Positions 34,035 to 42,792 of a stretch of DNA of 64,000 nt are shown here, piece after piece. Source of the stretch: an uncultured Muribaculaceae bacterium (GTDB lineage: Bacteria; Bacteroidota; Bacteroidia; Bacteroidales; Muribaculaceae); contig CAKUJD010000006.1 of assembly GCA_934661195.1 (NCBI GenBank), positions 139,346 through 203,345 of the forward strand, read 5' to 3'. A program made the position numbers and the translations under genes. Numbering within the stretch: position 1 is the stretch's first letter; each line of letters starts with the position of its first letter. The notes beneath the pieces are model-generated. The model was given only the letters and a program-made list of their open reading frames with translations. It was not told where the DNA came from and did no database searches.

Positions 34035-35360
34035 TTAAAACTCTTTTACTAACTGCACCAGGCGGTCGATTTCCTGCTTGCTGCGCATTTCGGTCACGCA
34101 CAACATCAGTTTGCCGTCGGCCACCTTGACGCCAGCCAGCACGCCCTTGTCGGCGCAGTGCTTTATCAGTGCGTCCACGTCGAGGCTGGTGCTCATCACA
34201 AACTCGTTGAGGAATGGCTTGCCGGGGTAGGCCAGCTGCATCTTTCCGGTTTTGTCCAGCTCGTCGGCCAGGTAGTGTGCGCCGCCGTAGCCCAGCTCGT
34301 TCACCTCGCGCAGGCCCTGCTTGCCCATGAGCGACATGTACACCGTCACATACAGTGCCATGAGGCTCTCGTTCGAGCAAATGTTGCTTGTGGCCTTCTC
34401 GCGGCGAATGTGCTGCTCGCGCGCCTGCAGTGTGAGCACGAATGTGCGCTTGCCGTCGAGGTCGGTGGTGGCTCCCACTATGCGGCCCGGCATTTTGCGT
34501 ATCAGCTTCTTGCTGGTGCACATGAAGCCCACGTATGGGCCGCCGTAGCTCATGGGTATGCCCAGGCTCTGGCCGTCGCCCACGGCAATGTCGGCGCCCC
34601 ACTCGCCAGGGGTCTTTATCACTCCCAGCGCCGAGGCGTTGCAGTTCATTATCAGCAGGGCCTTGCTTGCGTGGCAGGTGTCGGCCCAGCCTGTGTAGTC
34701 TTCCAGAATGCCATAGTAGTTGGGTGCGGCCACAATCACGCCGGCGGCATCGCCGCGTCCCACCTTGGCCTCAAAGTCGGCACGGCTTGTCACGCCGCCT
34801 TCTTCGGCAATCATCTCCACCTCCACGCCGTGATAGCTGGCGTAGGTCTTTACCACGCGCAGCACGGCGGGGTTGACGGTGGCCGACACCAGCACGCGGC
34901 GGCGCTTCTTAGCATTGGCCACGGCCATCATCATAGCCTCGGCGGTGGCGGTGGCGCCGTCGTACATCGACGCGTTGCTCACCTCCATGCCTGTGAGTTC
35001 GGCCATCATGCTCTGGTACTCGAATATGTATTGCAGAGTGCCTTGCGAAATTTCGGCCTGATAGGGCGTGTAGCTGGTGAGGAACTCACTGCGCTCCACT
35101 ATGTTGCTCACCACGGCTGGCGAGTAGTGGTCTTGCACTCCGGCTCCGGCAAAGCATGTGAGCGGCGAGTTTTTGGCAGCCAGCTGCTTGAAGAAGCGGC
35201 GCACCTCCACCTCGCTCATCGACTGGGGCAGGTCGTAGTCGCGGCCCAGGCGCAGCTCTTGCGGCACGTCGCCATACAGGTCGTCGAGCGACTTCAGTCC
35301 GCTTGCCTCCAGCATCTGCTTCACATCGGCCTCGGTGTGCGGAAAATATTTGTAAGTCAT
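34035..35360 (-). CDS. gcvPA: Glycine dehydrogenase (decarboxylating) subunit 1, P-protein alpha half
   Basis: A 441-residue protein equal to the N-terminal half of the P protein. It has MTYKYFPHTEADVKQML at the start and family segments FAGAGVQDHYSPAVV, YTPYQAEISQGTLQYIFEYQSMM and EVSNASMYDGATA. It forms an alpha2beta2 enzyme with GcvPB but has no PLP Lys itself. I start at 35360 because the upstream in-frame extension (to 35435) overlaps an A/T-rich leader. It lies 64 bp after gcvH in the operon. Confidence 0.95.
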   Translation of the reverse strand: MTYKYFPHTEADVKQMLEASGLKSLDDLYGDVPQELRLGRDYDLPQSMSEVEVRRFFKQLAAKNSPLTCFAGAGVQDHYSPAVVSNIVERSEFLTSYTPYQAEISQGTLQYIFEYQSMMAELTGMEVSNASMYDGATATAEAMMMAVANAKKRRRVLVSATVNPAVLRVVKTYASYHGVEVEMIAEEGGVTSRADFEAKVGRGDAAGVIVAAPNYYGILEDYTGWADTCHASKALLIMNCNASALGVIKTPGEWGADIAVGDGQSLGIPMSYGGPYVGFMCTSKKLIRKMPGRIVGATTDLDGKRTFVLTLQAREQHIRREKATSNICSNESLMALYVTVYMSLMGKQGLREVNELGYGGAHYLADELDKTGKMQLAYPGKPFLNEFVMSTSLDVDALIKHCADKGVLAGVKVADGKLMLCVTEMRSKQEIDRLVQLVKEF

Positions 35361-35424
35361 TATGTGATTATTCAAATTATGTGTGAAAAAAGAGTCTTTT
35401 TTTACTGTATGCGCTCCGCTTGTG

Positions 35425-35805
35425 TCACTCGCCAATGAACTTGGTGTAGGCCTCGGCGTTCATCAGCTTGTCGAGCTCGCTGGCGTCGCTCATCTTCACT
35501 TTTATAATCCAGTTGGCGAAGGCATCCTTGTTGATCAGGCCGGGTTCGTCTTCCAGAGCCTCGTTTATCTCAACCACAGTGCCGCTCACCGGGGTGTTGA
35601 GGTCGCTTGCGGCCTTCACGCTCTCCACTGCGCCAAACTCCTCGCCGGCTTCCACCTCGTCGTCAACCTCGGGCATGTCCACATACACCACGTTGCCCAG
35701 TTCCTTCTGCGCATAGTCGGTGATGCCAATGTAGCCATATTCGCCCTCAACCTTCACATATTCGTGTGATTCGCTATAATATAATCCTTCAATTACCTTG
35801 CTCAT
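35425..35805 (-). CDS. gcvH: Glycine cleavage system H protein (lipoyl carrier)
   Basis: A 126-residue carrier protein. The lipoyl-accepting Lys is K64 in GAVESVKAASDLNTPVSG, set in the usual hammerhead fold; GYIGITDYAQKELGNVVYVD precedes it. GcvH shuttles the aminomethyl group between P, T and L proteins. The lipoate is probably attached by the LplA encoded first in this operon. It lies 51 bp after gcvT. Confidence 0.97.
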   Translation of the reverse strand: MSKVIEGLYYSESHEYVKVEGEYGYIGITDYAQKELGNVVYVDMPEVDDEVEAGEEFGAVESVKAASDLNTPVSGTVVEINEALEDEPGLINKDAFANWIIKVKMSDASELDKLMNAEAYTKFIGE

Positions 35806-35856
35806 AGTAGTCTTTTGTTTGTTATTTTGTTATGTAAAAAAATTTGAGTCTCAGTA

Positions 35857-36951
35857 TTATTTTTTGTAGCTCTTTTTGTAGAACTTCTTCTTCACCACCA
35901 CTGCGGGGAACGTCTTTTTGCGGATGCGCACGCTCAGCGGCGTGTCAAGCGCGGCATACTGCGGCTTGACAAACGCCATGGCGATGCTCTTGTCCACCGA
36001 AATGGCGTGGTAGCCGGTGGTGACGCTGCCCACCGTTTCGCCCTCGGCGTTAAGCACGTCGTAGCCGTGGCGCGGAATGGCCCTGCCCTCAAGCTCCAGG
36101 CCCACGAGCTTCATGGGTGCGCCCTCGGCCTTTTGCTTGGCCACAGCGTCCTTGCCTATGAACTCGTCCTTGTCGAGCTTCACAAAGAATCCCAAGCCCG
36201 CCATGATTGGGGTGATGTCGGCGCTCAGCTCGTCGCCATACAGCGGCAGACCCACCTCAAAGCGCAGTGTGTCGCGGCAGCCGAGTCCGCACGGCTGCAC
36301 GCCGGCCGAGATCAGCAGGTTCCACATTTTCACAATGGCCTTGTGGCTGGCGTAGATTTCAAACCCGTCCTCGCCAGTGTAGCCGGTGCGGCTCACGATA
36401 ATGGTCTCGCCGTCATATTCAGTGGTCTTGAAGGTGTAGAATGTGAGCTCGGCGCAGCCTATGCCCAGCACCTTCTCGACGGTGGCCTCGGCCTCGGGGC
36501 CCTGCACGGCCAGCTGGCCGTAGTAGTCGCTCTGGTGGTCAACCTTCACGTCGTAGCCCTCGGCCTGCTCGTTGATCCAGGCCACATCCTTGTCGATGTT
36601 GGCTGCGTTTATCACCAGCAGCAGGTCGTTGTCGCCCATCTTGTACACCAGCAGGTCGTCGACGGTGCCGCCATTGGGGTAGAGCATCATTCCATAGAAT
36701 ATTTTGCCCTTCTCGGCACCCTTGATGTCGTTGGTGAAGATGTGGTTCACAAACTTTTCGGCATCGGGTCCGGTGATTTCCACCTCGCCCATGTGCGACA
36801 CATCAAACACGCCTACGCTGTTGCGCACCGCATTGTGCTCCTCCACTATGCCCGCATACTGGATGGGCATGTCAAAGCCGCCAAACGGGCTCATGAGCGC
36901 ACCCAGAGCCACGTGCTTGTCATAGAGGCAAGTTCTTTTGTTTTCTGCCAT
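35857..36951 (-). CDS. gcvT: Glycine cleavage system T protein (aminomethyltransferase)
   Basis: A 364-residue tetrahydrofolate-dependent aminomethyltransferase. Visible family blocks are MPIQYAGIVEEHNAVRNSVGVFDVSHMGEVEITG near the N-terminus, with the catalytic Asp in the FDVSHMGE segment region, GYTGEDGFEIY in the middle and GCRDTLRFEVGLPLYG later. It releases ammonia and makes 5,10-methylene-THF. I choose ATG 36951 (MAENKRT); an upstream TTG would add four residues. It starts 4 bp after the lplA stop, a sign of coupling. A basic C-terminal tail (FYKKSYKK) is a local peculiarity. Confidence 0.96.
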   Translation of the reverse strand: MAENKRTCLYDKHVALGALMSPFGGFDMPIQYAGIVEEHNAVRNSVGVFDVSHMGEVEITGPDAEKFVNHIFTNDIKGAEKGKIFYGMMLYPNGGTVDDLLVYKMGDNDLLLVINAANIDKDVAWINEQAEGYDVKVDHQSDYYGQLAVQGPEAEATVEKVLGIGCAELTFYTFKTTEYDGETIIVSRTGYTGEDGFEIYASHKAIVKMWNLLISAGVQPCGLGCRDTLRFEVGLPLYGDELSADITPIMAGLGFFVKLDKDEFIGKDAVAKQKAEGAPMKLVGLELEGRAIPRHGYDVLNAEGETVGSVTTGYHAISVDKSIAMAFVKPQYAALDTPLSVRIRKKTFPAVVVKKKFYKKSYKK

Positions 36952-36955
36952 ATCG

Positions 36956-37930
36956 TTAGTCAAATAAAAGGTGTATGAATTGTTTGTTATTTAAGTTCAT
37001 TATTATTTCGCTCACGTCCACCCCGGCCAGCGCGCGTGCCACGTCGAGCTTGGTGTAGGGCACACCCTCCAGCCGCTTGGCTATGCCGCCGTCGAAGTCG
37101 CCCACCAGAAAGTAGTCGCCGCCAATGTTGATGCGCTTTATCACGTTGTGGTAAAGCTCCAGGGCCACCTCAAACTCGCCGCAGCCCTCGATGCGCACAG
37201 TGCGGCGCACGTTGCAGCGCGGGTTGCTGCCCATTATGAACTCGGGCTTCAGGTATGTCTGCATTATCTCTTCTATCTTGGCCACATCGGCCGGGCCAAG
37301 CTCAATCTCGCCCGAGCACATGGTGCGCCTCACGTAGTCCTTAAACTCCTCAATGCTGATGCCGAGGTGCTGGCTGAGGGTGGTTATGTGGTTGCGCACC
37401 GACTGCACGCCCTTGGCCTGCAGCTTGGCTGCCGACGGGGTGATGGCGTTCATCATGTTGGCCATGTCGGTGTCGTAGAGCATGGTGCCGTGCACAATGC
37501 TGCGGCCGGGCAGGTGATAGAAGGCGTTGCCCGACACCTTCAGACCGTCCACCAGAATGTCGTTGCGGGCTGTGTCGCTGGCGTTCAGCCCCAGCCCCTT
37601 GAGCATGGCCACCACCGCATGGGTGTAGGCGGCGTAGGTGAACTGCACGTTGTCGCTGCGCGTTATGTATGAGAACATGATGTTGCTCATGTCGGCATAC
37701 ACGCATCCGCCGCCGCTCTTGCGCCGGTAGGTGTGGATGCCGTGCTCGCGGCAGTAGTCCAAATTCACTTCGTTTTCAATCAGCTGGTTGCGCCCGAAAA
37801 TCACGGTGGGCTCCACCTGCCACATAAAGAATATGTCGTCTTCGCCAATGATTTGCGCCGCATATTCCTCCATGGCCAGATAGAACGGGAGTATTCGCGT
37901 TTTGCCGTCGGGGAGCTTTAGATATTTCAT
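36956..37930 (-). CDS. lplA: Lipoate-protein ligase A
   Basis: A 324-residue ligase. The biotin/lipoate-ligase core shows EPTVIFGRNQLIENEVNLDYC, the nucleotide-binding RRKSGGGCVYADMSNIMFSY and a central HGTMLYDTDM segment; a C-terminal accessory domain follows. LplA activates scavenged lipoate with ATP and attaches it to carrier lysines such as GcvH K64. As first gene of the glycine-cleavage operon it makes the module self-sufficient for lipoylation if lipoate is available from the gut. No lipA or lipB is present in this window. The promoter at 37956-37987 precedes it. Confidence 0.93.
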   Translation of the reverse strand: MKYLKLPDGKTRILPFYLAMEEYAAQIIGEDDIFFMWQVEPTVIFGRNQLIENEVNLDYCREHGIHTYRRKSGGGCVYADMSNIMFSYITRSDNVQFTYAAYTHAVVAMLKGLGLNASDTARNDILVDGLKVSGNAFYHLPGRSIVHGTMLYDTDMANMMNAITPSAAKLQAKGVQSVRNHITTLSQHLGISIEEFKDYVRRTMCSGEIELGPADVAKIEEIMQTYLKPEFIMGSNPRCNVRRTVRIEGCGEFEVALELYHNVIKRINIGGDYFLVGDFDGGIAKRLEGVPYTKLDVARALAGVDVSEIIMNLNNKQFIHLLFD

Positions 37931-37955
37931 TAGTCAACTATTGTGTATTACTTTC

Positions 37956-37987
37956 CAAAGTTACGCAAATTATCTAAACCTTTCAAT
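37956..37987 (-). promoter_or_regulatory. Promoter of the lplA-gcvTH-gcvPA-gcvPB-lpdA operon
   Basis: On the minus strand TAACTTTG (37956-37963) with a TTG core 20 bp upstream (within 37984-37987). The 5' leader is only about 20 nt, so there is no space for a glycine riboswitch between promoter and ATG. Confidence 0.6.
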
Positions 37988-38023
37988 GATTTCAAATAAT
38001 TTTAGCTTTTAAGTCTGCGGCTT

Positions 38024-38054
38024 TTTGCATTACCGCACATTTGCAGTAATTTTG
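38024..38054 (+). promoter_or_regulatory. Promoter of the DMT transporter gene
   Basis: TTTG (38024-38027), 19 bp, TAATTTTG (38047-38054), 34 bp before the ATG at 38089. It is divergent from the lplA promoter about 40 bp away. Confidence 0.7.
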
Positions 38055-38088
38055 CGGCGTTTTTTCGGATTTAGGCTATTTAAAATTT

Positions 38089-39024
38089 ATGGAAAAATTC
38101 TCGTTAAAGGGCCACGGCTCGATGCTGCTCGCCAATGTGAGTTGGGGGCTGATGTCGCCGCTGGCCAAGGTGGTGATGGCAGGCGGTGTGGTCACTCCGC
38201 TCGTGCTCACCGACATGCGCATTTTCGGCGCCATGGTGCTGTTTTGGATAGTGTCGGCCTTTCGCAAGCCCGAGCATGTGCCTCCGCGCGACATGCTGCG
38301 CCTGTTCACGGCCTCGCTGCTGGCCATTGTGCTCAACCAGGGCAGCTTCATTATGGGCGTGGGGCTGTCGTCGCCGGCCGACGCCTCAATCATCACCACC
38401 AGCATGCCGCTGTGGGCCATGATACTGGCCGCCGTAGTGCTCAAAGAGCCCGTCACGGGCAAGAAAGTGGCCGGTATAGCCCTGGGGGCATGCGGCGCGC
38501 TTATGCTGATATTGGGCAGTGGCGGAGGCAAAGCGTCGGCCCTCGACGCGCGCCATGTGGCCGGCGACCTGCTGGTGCTATTTGCCCAGCTGAGCTATGC
38601 CAGCTATTTGGTGCTGTTCAAAAACTTCGTGTCGCGCTACTCGCTGGTCACCGTCATGAAGTGGATGTTCACCTACTCATTCCTGTGCACGCTGCCGTTT
38701 TCCTACACATCGCTCGCCGCCATGCAGTGGACTGCCCTCGATGCAGCCACGTGGGCCTCTGTGTCATTCATTGTGGTGATGGCCACATTTGTGAGCTATA
38801 TGCTCATAGTGGTGGGCCAGAAGTGCCTGCGCCCAACGGTGGCCGGTATGTACAACTACGTGCAGCCCGTGGTGGCCTGTGTGGTGGCCGTGTGCCTGGG
38901 CCTCGACACGTTTAACGCCATGAAGGGCGTGGCCGTGGTGCTGATATTCGGCGGCGTGTTTCTGGTCACGGCCAGCAAGAGCCGCGCGCAGGAGGTCAGC
39001 GAGCGGCAGTCGGCCGGCCGCTGA
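38089..39024 (+). CDS. EamA/DMT-family transporter
   Basis: A 311-residue membrane protein with ten hydrophobic segments arranged as two EamA repeats (about 8-140 and 155-297). Characteristic parts are WGLMSPLAKVVMAGG, LFTASLLAIVLNQGSFIMGVGLSSPADASIITTSMPLWAMILA and, in the second half, AGMYNYVQPVVACVVAVCLG. Family members export amino acids, nucleosides or other small metabolites; the substrate cannot be read from sequence. Its 3' end overlaps the convergent MATE gene by 29 bp, unusual enough to allow antisense contact of the two mRNAs. Confidence 0.9.
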   Translation: MEKFSLKGHGSMLLANVSWGLMSPLAKVVMAGGVVTPLVLTDMRIFGAMVLFWIVSAFRKPEHVPPRDMLRLFTASLLAIVLNQGSFIMGVGLSSPADASIITTSMPLWAMILAAVVLKEPVTGKKVAGIALGACGALMLILGSGGGKASALDARHVAGDLLVLFAQLSYASYLVLFKNFVSRYSLVTVMKWMFTYSFLCTLPFSYTSLAAMQWTALDAATWASVSFIVVMATFVSYMLIVVGQKCLRPTVAGMYNYVQPVVACVVAVCLGLDTFNAMKGVAVVLIFGGVFLVTASKSRAQEVSERQSAGR

Positions 39025-40378
39025 ACCTGGCCTCGGCCTTGCGCATGACGCGTAGGTAGGCCACCACCACCATCACGCCCGTCAGCGTCCACGATATGGG
39101 ATACACGGCCATCAGCACGTCAAATCCGTGCCACGCGGGGCACACCAGCGAAACCCACGCCACGCGCAGCAGGCAGGTGCCTATTATGGTGAGCACGGCA
39201 GGCGTCATCGACTTGCCCATGCCGCGCAGCACCGAGCCGGTGATTTCATAGCTGCACGCAATGAATTGCAGCGCCAGCGCTATGTGCATGCGCGTGGCGC
39301 CATACTGCATCACGGCAGGGTCGGTCGAGAACAGGCCCAGGAAAAACTTGTTGAATATTACAAATGTCCAGTTGAGCACGCCGCACAGCGTCACGCCAAG
39401 GCACATGCATATCCAGAACACACGCTTCACGCGCGGCAGCAGTCCCGCTCCATAGTTCTGGCCCACGAAGCTTATGGCCGCGCCGTTGAACGCCGCTATC
39501 ACAAAATAGCAGTAAAACTCAAAGTTGAGCGCGGCCGCAGAGCCGGCGATGGCGTCGGCCCCATAGGTGTTGATTGTTGACTGCACAAACACGTTGGATA
39601 TTGAGAACACCATGCCCTGTATGCCGGCTGGCACACCTATCTGCAGCATGCGCCGCAGTTGCGGCTTGTGTATCTTCAGCTCCTTAAGGTGCAGGCGGTA
39701 GGGCTCCTCCTCGCGGAGCAGCATGCGCACTATTATGGCTGCCGCCACAGCGTTGGCAATGCCAGTGGCTATGGCAACGCCCTCAACGCCCATGCCGAAG
39801 CACAGCACAAACACAAGGTTGAGCATGGTGTTCACCACGCCCGCTACGACAAGAATGTATAGCGGGCGACGCGTGTCGCCCGTGCTGCGCAGAATGGCCG
39901 AGCTGAAGTTGAACACCATGAAGAAAGGCATGCCCAAGAAGTACACGCGCAGGTAGAGCACGGCCATGTCGAGCACATCGTCGGGCGTGCCCATAAGTTC
40001 AAGAATGGGGCGCGCCACCACATTGCCCAGCACCATCAGAAACACGCCGCTCGCCACAGCCACCAGCATCGACGTGGCCACAGCCTTGCGTATGCCATCC
40101 TTGTCGTTGCTGCCAATGTAGTTTGAAATCACTGAATTGGCACCCATCGAGATGCCCACAAACAAGTTGATGAGCAAGCTGATTACAGGCGTGTTGCTGC
40201 CAACGGCCGCAAGAGCCTTGCTGCCCACAAACTGGCCCACCACGGCCACGTCTACCGAGTTGAAAAGCTGCTGCAATATGCTGCTGGCGGCCAGCGGAAG
40301 GCTGAATATGAGTATCTTCATCAGCAGTGGCCCGTGCAGCATGTCCACAGAATTGCGTCCCTGTTTAGTATTATCCAT
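38996..40378 (-). CDS. MATE-family multidrug/metabolite efflux transporter
   Basis: A 460-residue protein with about twelve membrane spans in two MATE halves. The first half begins LLMKILIFSLPLAASSILQQLFNSVDVAVVGQFVG, a typical MatE opening with the Gln/Asn-rich first helix; the second half begins ILQIGVPAGIQGMVFSISNVFVQSTIN. MATE proteins export drugs or metabolites by Na+ or H+ antiport. A -7 box lies at 40410-40417. It ends over the last 29 bp of the DMT gene on the other strand. Confidence 0.93.
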   Translation of the reverse strand: MDNTKQGRNSVDMLHGPLLMKILIFSLPLAASSILQQLFNSVDVAVVGQFVGSKALAAVGSNTPVISLLINLFVGISMGANSVISNYIGSNDKDGIRKAVATSMLVAVASGVFLMVLGNVVARPILELMGTPDDVLDMAVLYLRVYFLGMPFFMVFNFSSAILRSTGDTRRPLYILVVAGVVNTMLNLVFVLCFGMGVEGVAIATGIANAVAAAIIVRMLLREEEPYRLHLKELKIHKPQLRRMLQIGVPAGIQGMVFSISNVFVQSTINTYGADAIAGSAAALNFEFYCYFVIAAFNGAAISFVGQNYGAGLLPRVKRVFWICMCLGVTLCGVLNWTFVIFNKFFLGLFSTDPAVMQYGATRMHIALALQFIACSYEITGSVLRGMGKSMTPAVLTIIGTCLLRVAWVSLVCPAWHGFDVLMAVYPISWTLTGVMVVVAYLRVMRKAEARFSGRPTAAR

Positions 40379-40409
40379 TTTCCCTTAGTTAATTCAATCT
40401 TTCTGCATG

Positions 40410-40417
40410 CAAAGTTA
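40410..40417 (-). promoter_or_regulatory. Candidate -7 box of the MATE gene
   Basis: TAACTTTG on the minus strand, 32 bp before the ATG; the -33 element is not convincing. Confidence 0.4.
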
Positions 40418-40516
40418 CACAAAATCCGCAAAACTGGCCGCAATGCCGTGCCACACACTGCCGCATTTTGCTGAGCCGGTTGCAGAGTGCAATGCGTGCC
40501 TGACTGTGAAAATTGC

Positions 40517-40557
40517 GGCGGGGACTGGATATCGAAACAATGAATCCAGTCCCCGCC
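40517..40557 (-). terminator. Terminator of the ECF-sigma operon
   Basis: A perfect 14-bp stem, GGCGGGGACTGGAT (40517-40530) with its complement at 40544-40557, 38 bp after the last gene of the operon; a short T-rich stretch follows on the minus strand. Confidence 0.7.
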
Positions 40558-40594
40558 GTGTTATGTTTTTATGCGAGTATAGGGAGGGGCATGC

Positions 40595-41524
40595 CTACTT
40601 TTGGCCGCCGAGGCGCTTGGCCGCCTGGGTGAGCATGCCGCTCATGAAGTTGTCGCTTAGCTTGGTGGCAAGCTCGTTGAGCGACTTCACGCACAGGCTG
40701 CGCTCATCGTCATTCAGCCGCTTTTTGTCGGCCTCGTCATTGCAAATCTTGTACATTGTGGTCACATACAGGTTGAGCGCCGCCTCGTTGCCCTTTTGGC
40801 CGTTGAACTGCATTATCTGCTGCCGGCAGAAGCCGAACATGCGCATGAAGTCCACATTGTTGTTGATGTCGCTTCCCGACGTCATCTGGCCGTTGCTGCT
40901 ATATGATGTGATGCCGCCGTTGCCTATCATTGTGGTGGTGCCGTCGGCCGAGGTGGCCACTATGTTGTTGTCGCCAAGCTTAACCGTGGTCTTCTTAACC
41001 GTGGTGGTCGGCCGCTTTGAATACACGCGCGCCACATAGCCTGTGTACAGCGGCTTGCCGTTGTCATCGTCATCATCGTCGTCGCTCCACTCCAGCACGT
41101 AGCAGTAGCGGTAGTCCTTGTTGGACGGGTCTTTGTAGCACAGCACCCGCGAATAGTAGTCATCGTCCTTGCCTACGGTCAGTTTTGATCCGTCAGGCAA
41201 CCCAACAAGCATGCGCTTGTAGTTGTCATCGTCTTTCTCTTGGAACTCCGAGAAGTATGCCTCCGGGCGTCCTTGCTTAAACAGCTTGTCGATGTTAAGC
41301 ACCACATCCTTCTTGCCCTTCGGCAGGCTGAAGTAGTATATTTTGTAGTCGACCGAGCGGCCGTCGTCGTTGGTGGTTTCGCTTGTGGTTGAGCGCACCA
41401 CGAAGTTCGACTTGGCTAGGCCGTTGATGGCATTGTCGATGCTTGCGTTTTGGGCGGCTGCAGTCACACCGGTGAGTGCGGCCATTGCGGCAACAGCTGC
41501 CGCTGCTATTACTGAATGTTTCAT
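40595..41524 (-). CDS. Secreted protein of unknown function (last gene of ECF-sigma operon)
   Basis: A 309-residue protein with a clear signal peptide (residues 1-24, AAAQNA cut site). The middle part contains YKIYYFSLPKGKK and a run of seven Asp (residues about 146-152, EWSDDDDDDDNG). The C-terminal half is helical with a Cys pair (GFCRQQIMQF and KICNDEADKK). I recognise no catalytic domain. It is the third gene after a sigma-70 ECF factor and an anti-sigma-like protein, an arrangement seen repeatedly in Bacteroidales, where the third protein is often a secreted hypothetical. It may be a regulon product of the sigma factor; that is inference. Confidence 0.6.
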   Translation of the reverse strand: MKHSVIAAAAVAAMAALTGVTAAAQNASIDNAINGLAKSNFVVRSTTSETTNDDGRSVDYKIYYFSLPKGKKDVVLNIDKLFKQGRPEAYFSEFQEKDDDNYKRMLVGLPDGSKLTVGKDDDYYSRVLCYKDPSNKDYRYCYVLEWSDDDDDDDNGKPLYTGYVARVYSKRPTTTVKKTTVKLGDNNIVATSADGTTTMIGNGGITSYSSNGQMTSGSDINNNVDFMRMFGFCRQQIMQFNGQKGNEAALNLYVTTMYKICNDEADKKRLNDDERSLCVKSLNELATKLSDNFMSGMLTQAAKRLGGQK

Positions 41525-41569
41525 TGTTGCGCTATATTTTATAATTGGTTGTTGCTTTGTCTCATATTG

Positions 41570-42250
41570 CTACGGCACTTCGGGCGCATCGCCATAGTCG
41601 CTGCACATCACGGCCACCGCCGCGCCTTGCTCCATCAGAGCCATGGCCTGCTGGGCGTTGATGTCGCTATCGAGGCGCGACACCCACTGGTCGTAGTCGG
41701 CCGCCACCACCATGTGGCTGTATTCGGCCACGCCGTCGGCTGAGGCCGCCAGTGCTTCATGGGCTTGCGGGCGGCGGCTGTGCTCCGATTTGGCCTTTGC
41801 CTTGACAGCTTGGGCAATGTGTGGCTCACCCTTGATGCCGGCCGCCTTGGCAGCCTCCATAGTTGTGCCTGCCGGCTCGGCCGCCTCGGTCTGGGCCACG
41901 GTGGGCCTTTGAGGGCTGCCTGCACCTGCATTGCCGCTGTCGGTGGTGAGGCCCACATGCAGCGCCGCTGCCGCCACAGCCGCAATCACAGCCGCCGCGG
42001 CTGCCCACCGCGCCGCTTTGCGCCACCATGGCACTATGGCAACTGTCGCAGCAGCCTTGCCGCTCCCTGCCGCATTGCCGGCAGGCATGCCTGCATCAAA
42101 GTAGGCAAACATGGCCTTGTAGTCGGCCCATTCTTCAGGCACATCGTGCGTCCTGAAGTATGCGGCAAGCCGCGCCTCCTCGTCAAGCGAGGTTTTGCCG
42201 CTCATGAAGCGGTCAATCAGTCGTTGTATGTCAGCGTTGCTCGTAGTCAT
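41570..42250 (-). CDS. Single-span membrane protein, probable anti-sigma factor
   Basis: A 226-residue protein with a cytoplasmic N-terminal helical part (NADIQRLIDRFMSGKTSLDEEARLAAYFRTHDVPEEW), a single Ala-rich membrane span (about 79-100) and an Ala/Pro/Lys-rich external domain. The N-terminal pattern of a short helical unit with ...G-x-T-S-x-x-E-E-x-x-L... before a single span resembles Bacteroidales anti-sigma or sigma-linked membrane proteins. The gene starts 35 bp after the ECF sigma gene and precedes a secreted protein gene. Anti-sigma function is inferred from layout only. Confidence 0.6.
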   Translation of the reverse strand: MTTSNADIQRLIDRFMSGKTSLDEEARLAAYFRTHDVPEEWADYKAMFAYFDAGMPAGNAAGSGKAAATVAIVPWWRKAARWAAAAAVIAAVAAAALHVGLTTDSGNAGAGSPQRPTVAQTEAAEPAGTTMEAAKAAGIKGEPHIAQAVKAKAKSEHSRRPQAHEALAASADGVAEYSHMVVAADYDQWVSRLDSDINAQQAMALMEQGAAVAVMCSDYGDAPEVP

Positions 42251-42285
42251 ATATCGTCATTCCTTTACAAAAAAAAGTTTCAATT

Positions 42286-42792
42286 TCACACCAGGCGCTT
42301 GCGCCTAATCTCCTCAAGCATCTTGTGGCGCGCCCTGGCCAGCAGTGTGCTCACCGACGCCTCGCCTATGCCCAGCATCCGGGCAATCTCGGCATTCGAC
42401 CGGTGCTCCACCTGCCTCATCACCAGCACGCTGTGCTGCGTGCTGGGCAGTCTCTGCACCATGTCGGCCACCTCGCGCTCAAGCTCCTGGTATTCCAGCC
42501 GCTGCTGCGCATTGCGCACGGTGCTCTCCGAGTCAAAGTTGTCGGCCAAGGCCACCGTGCGGCGCGCCGCGCTGCTGCGCATTGCGCTCAATGTGAGGTT
42601 GCGCGCCATTACTGCCGTCAGCGCCTCCACCGAGCAGTAGCGGTCCAGCTGCCGCCGCATCGACCACAACTTGAGCATCACATCCTGCGCCAGGTCGTCG
42701 GCCTCGCAAGCCGTGGCCCCGCAGTTGCGGCACACAGCCACGGCTTTCAGCCGCAGCGACGGTGCCAGTTGCTCAAAAGTGGTTTCGTCCAT
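42286..42792 (-). CDS. ECF-type RNA polymerase sigma factor
   Basis: A 168-residue sigma factor. Region 2 contains CEADDLAQDVMLKLWSM, and region 4 contains LPSTQHSVLVMRQVEHRSNAEIARMLGIGEASVSTLLARARHKML, with a normal helix-turn-helix. The ATG at 42790-42792 is chosen because the extension upstream is AT-rich, non-sigma sequence. It directs RNA polymerase to an unknown regulon and heads the operon with the membrane and secreted proteins. A CRNCGATACEAD segment lies before region 2 and adds three Cys; whether these bind a metal is open. Confidence 0.9.
   Translation of the reverse strand: MDETTFEQLAPSLRLKAVAVCRNCGATACEADDLAQDVMLKLWSMRRQLDRYCSVEALTAVMARNLTLSAMRSSAARRTVALADNFDSESTVRNAQQRLEYQELEREVADMVQRLPSTQHSVLVMRQVEHRSNAEIARMLGIGEASVSTLLARARHKMLEEIRRKRLV

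Noticed and set aside
37931..37955. Glycine riboswitch before the glycine-cleavage operon
   Set aside because: The leader between promoter and ATG is too short for the aptamer.
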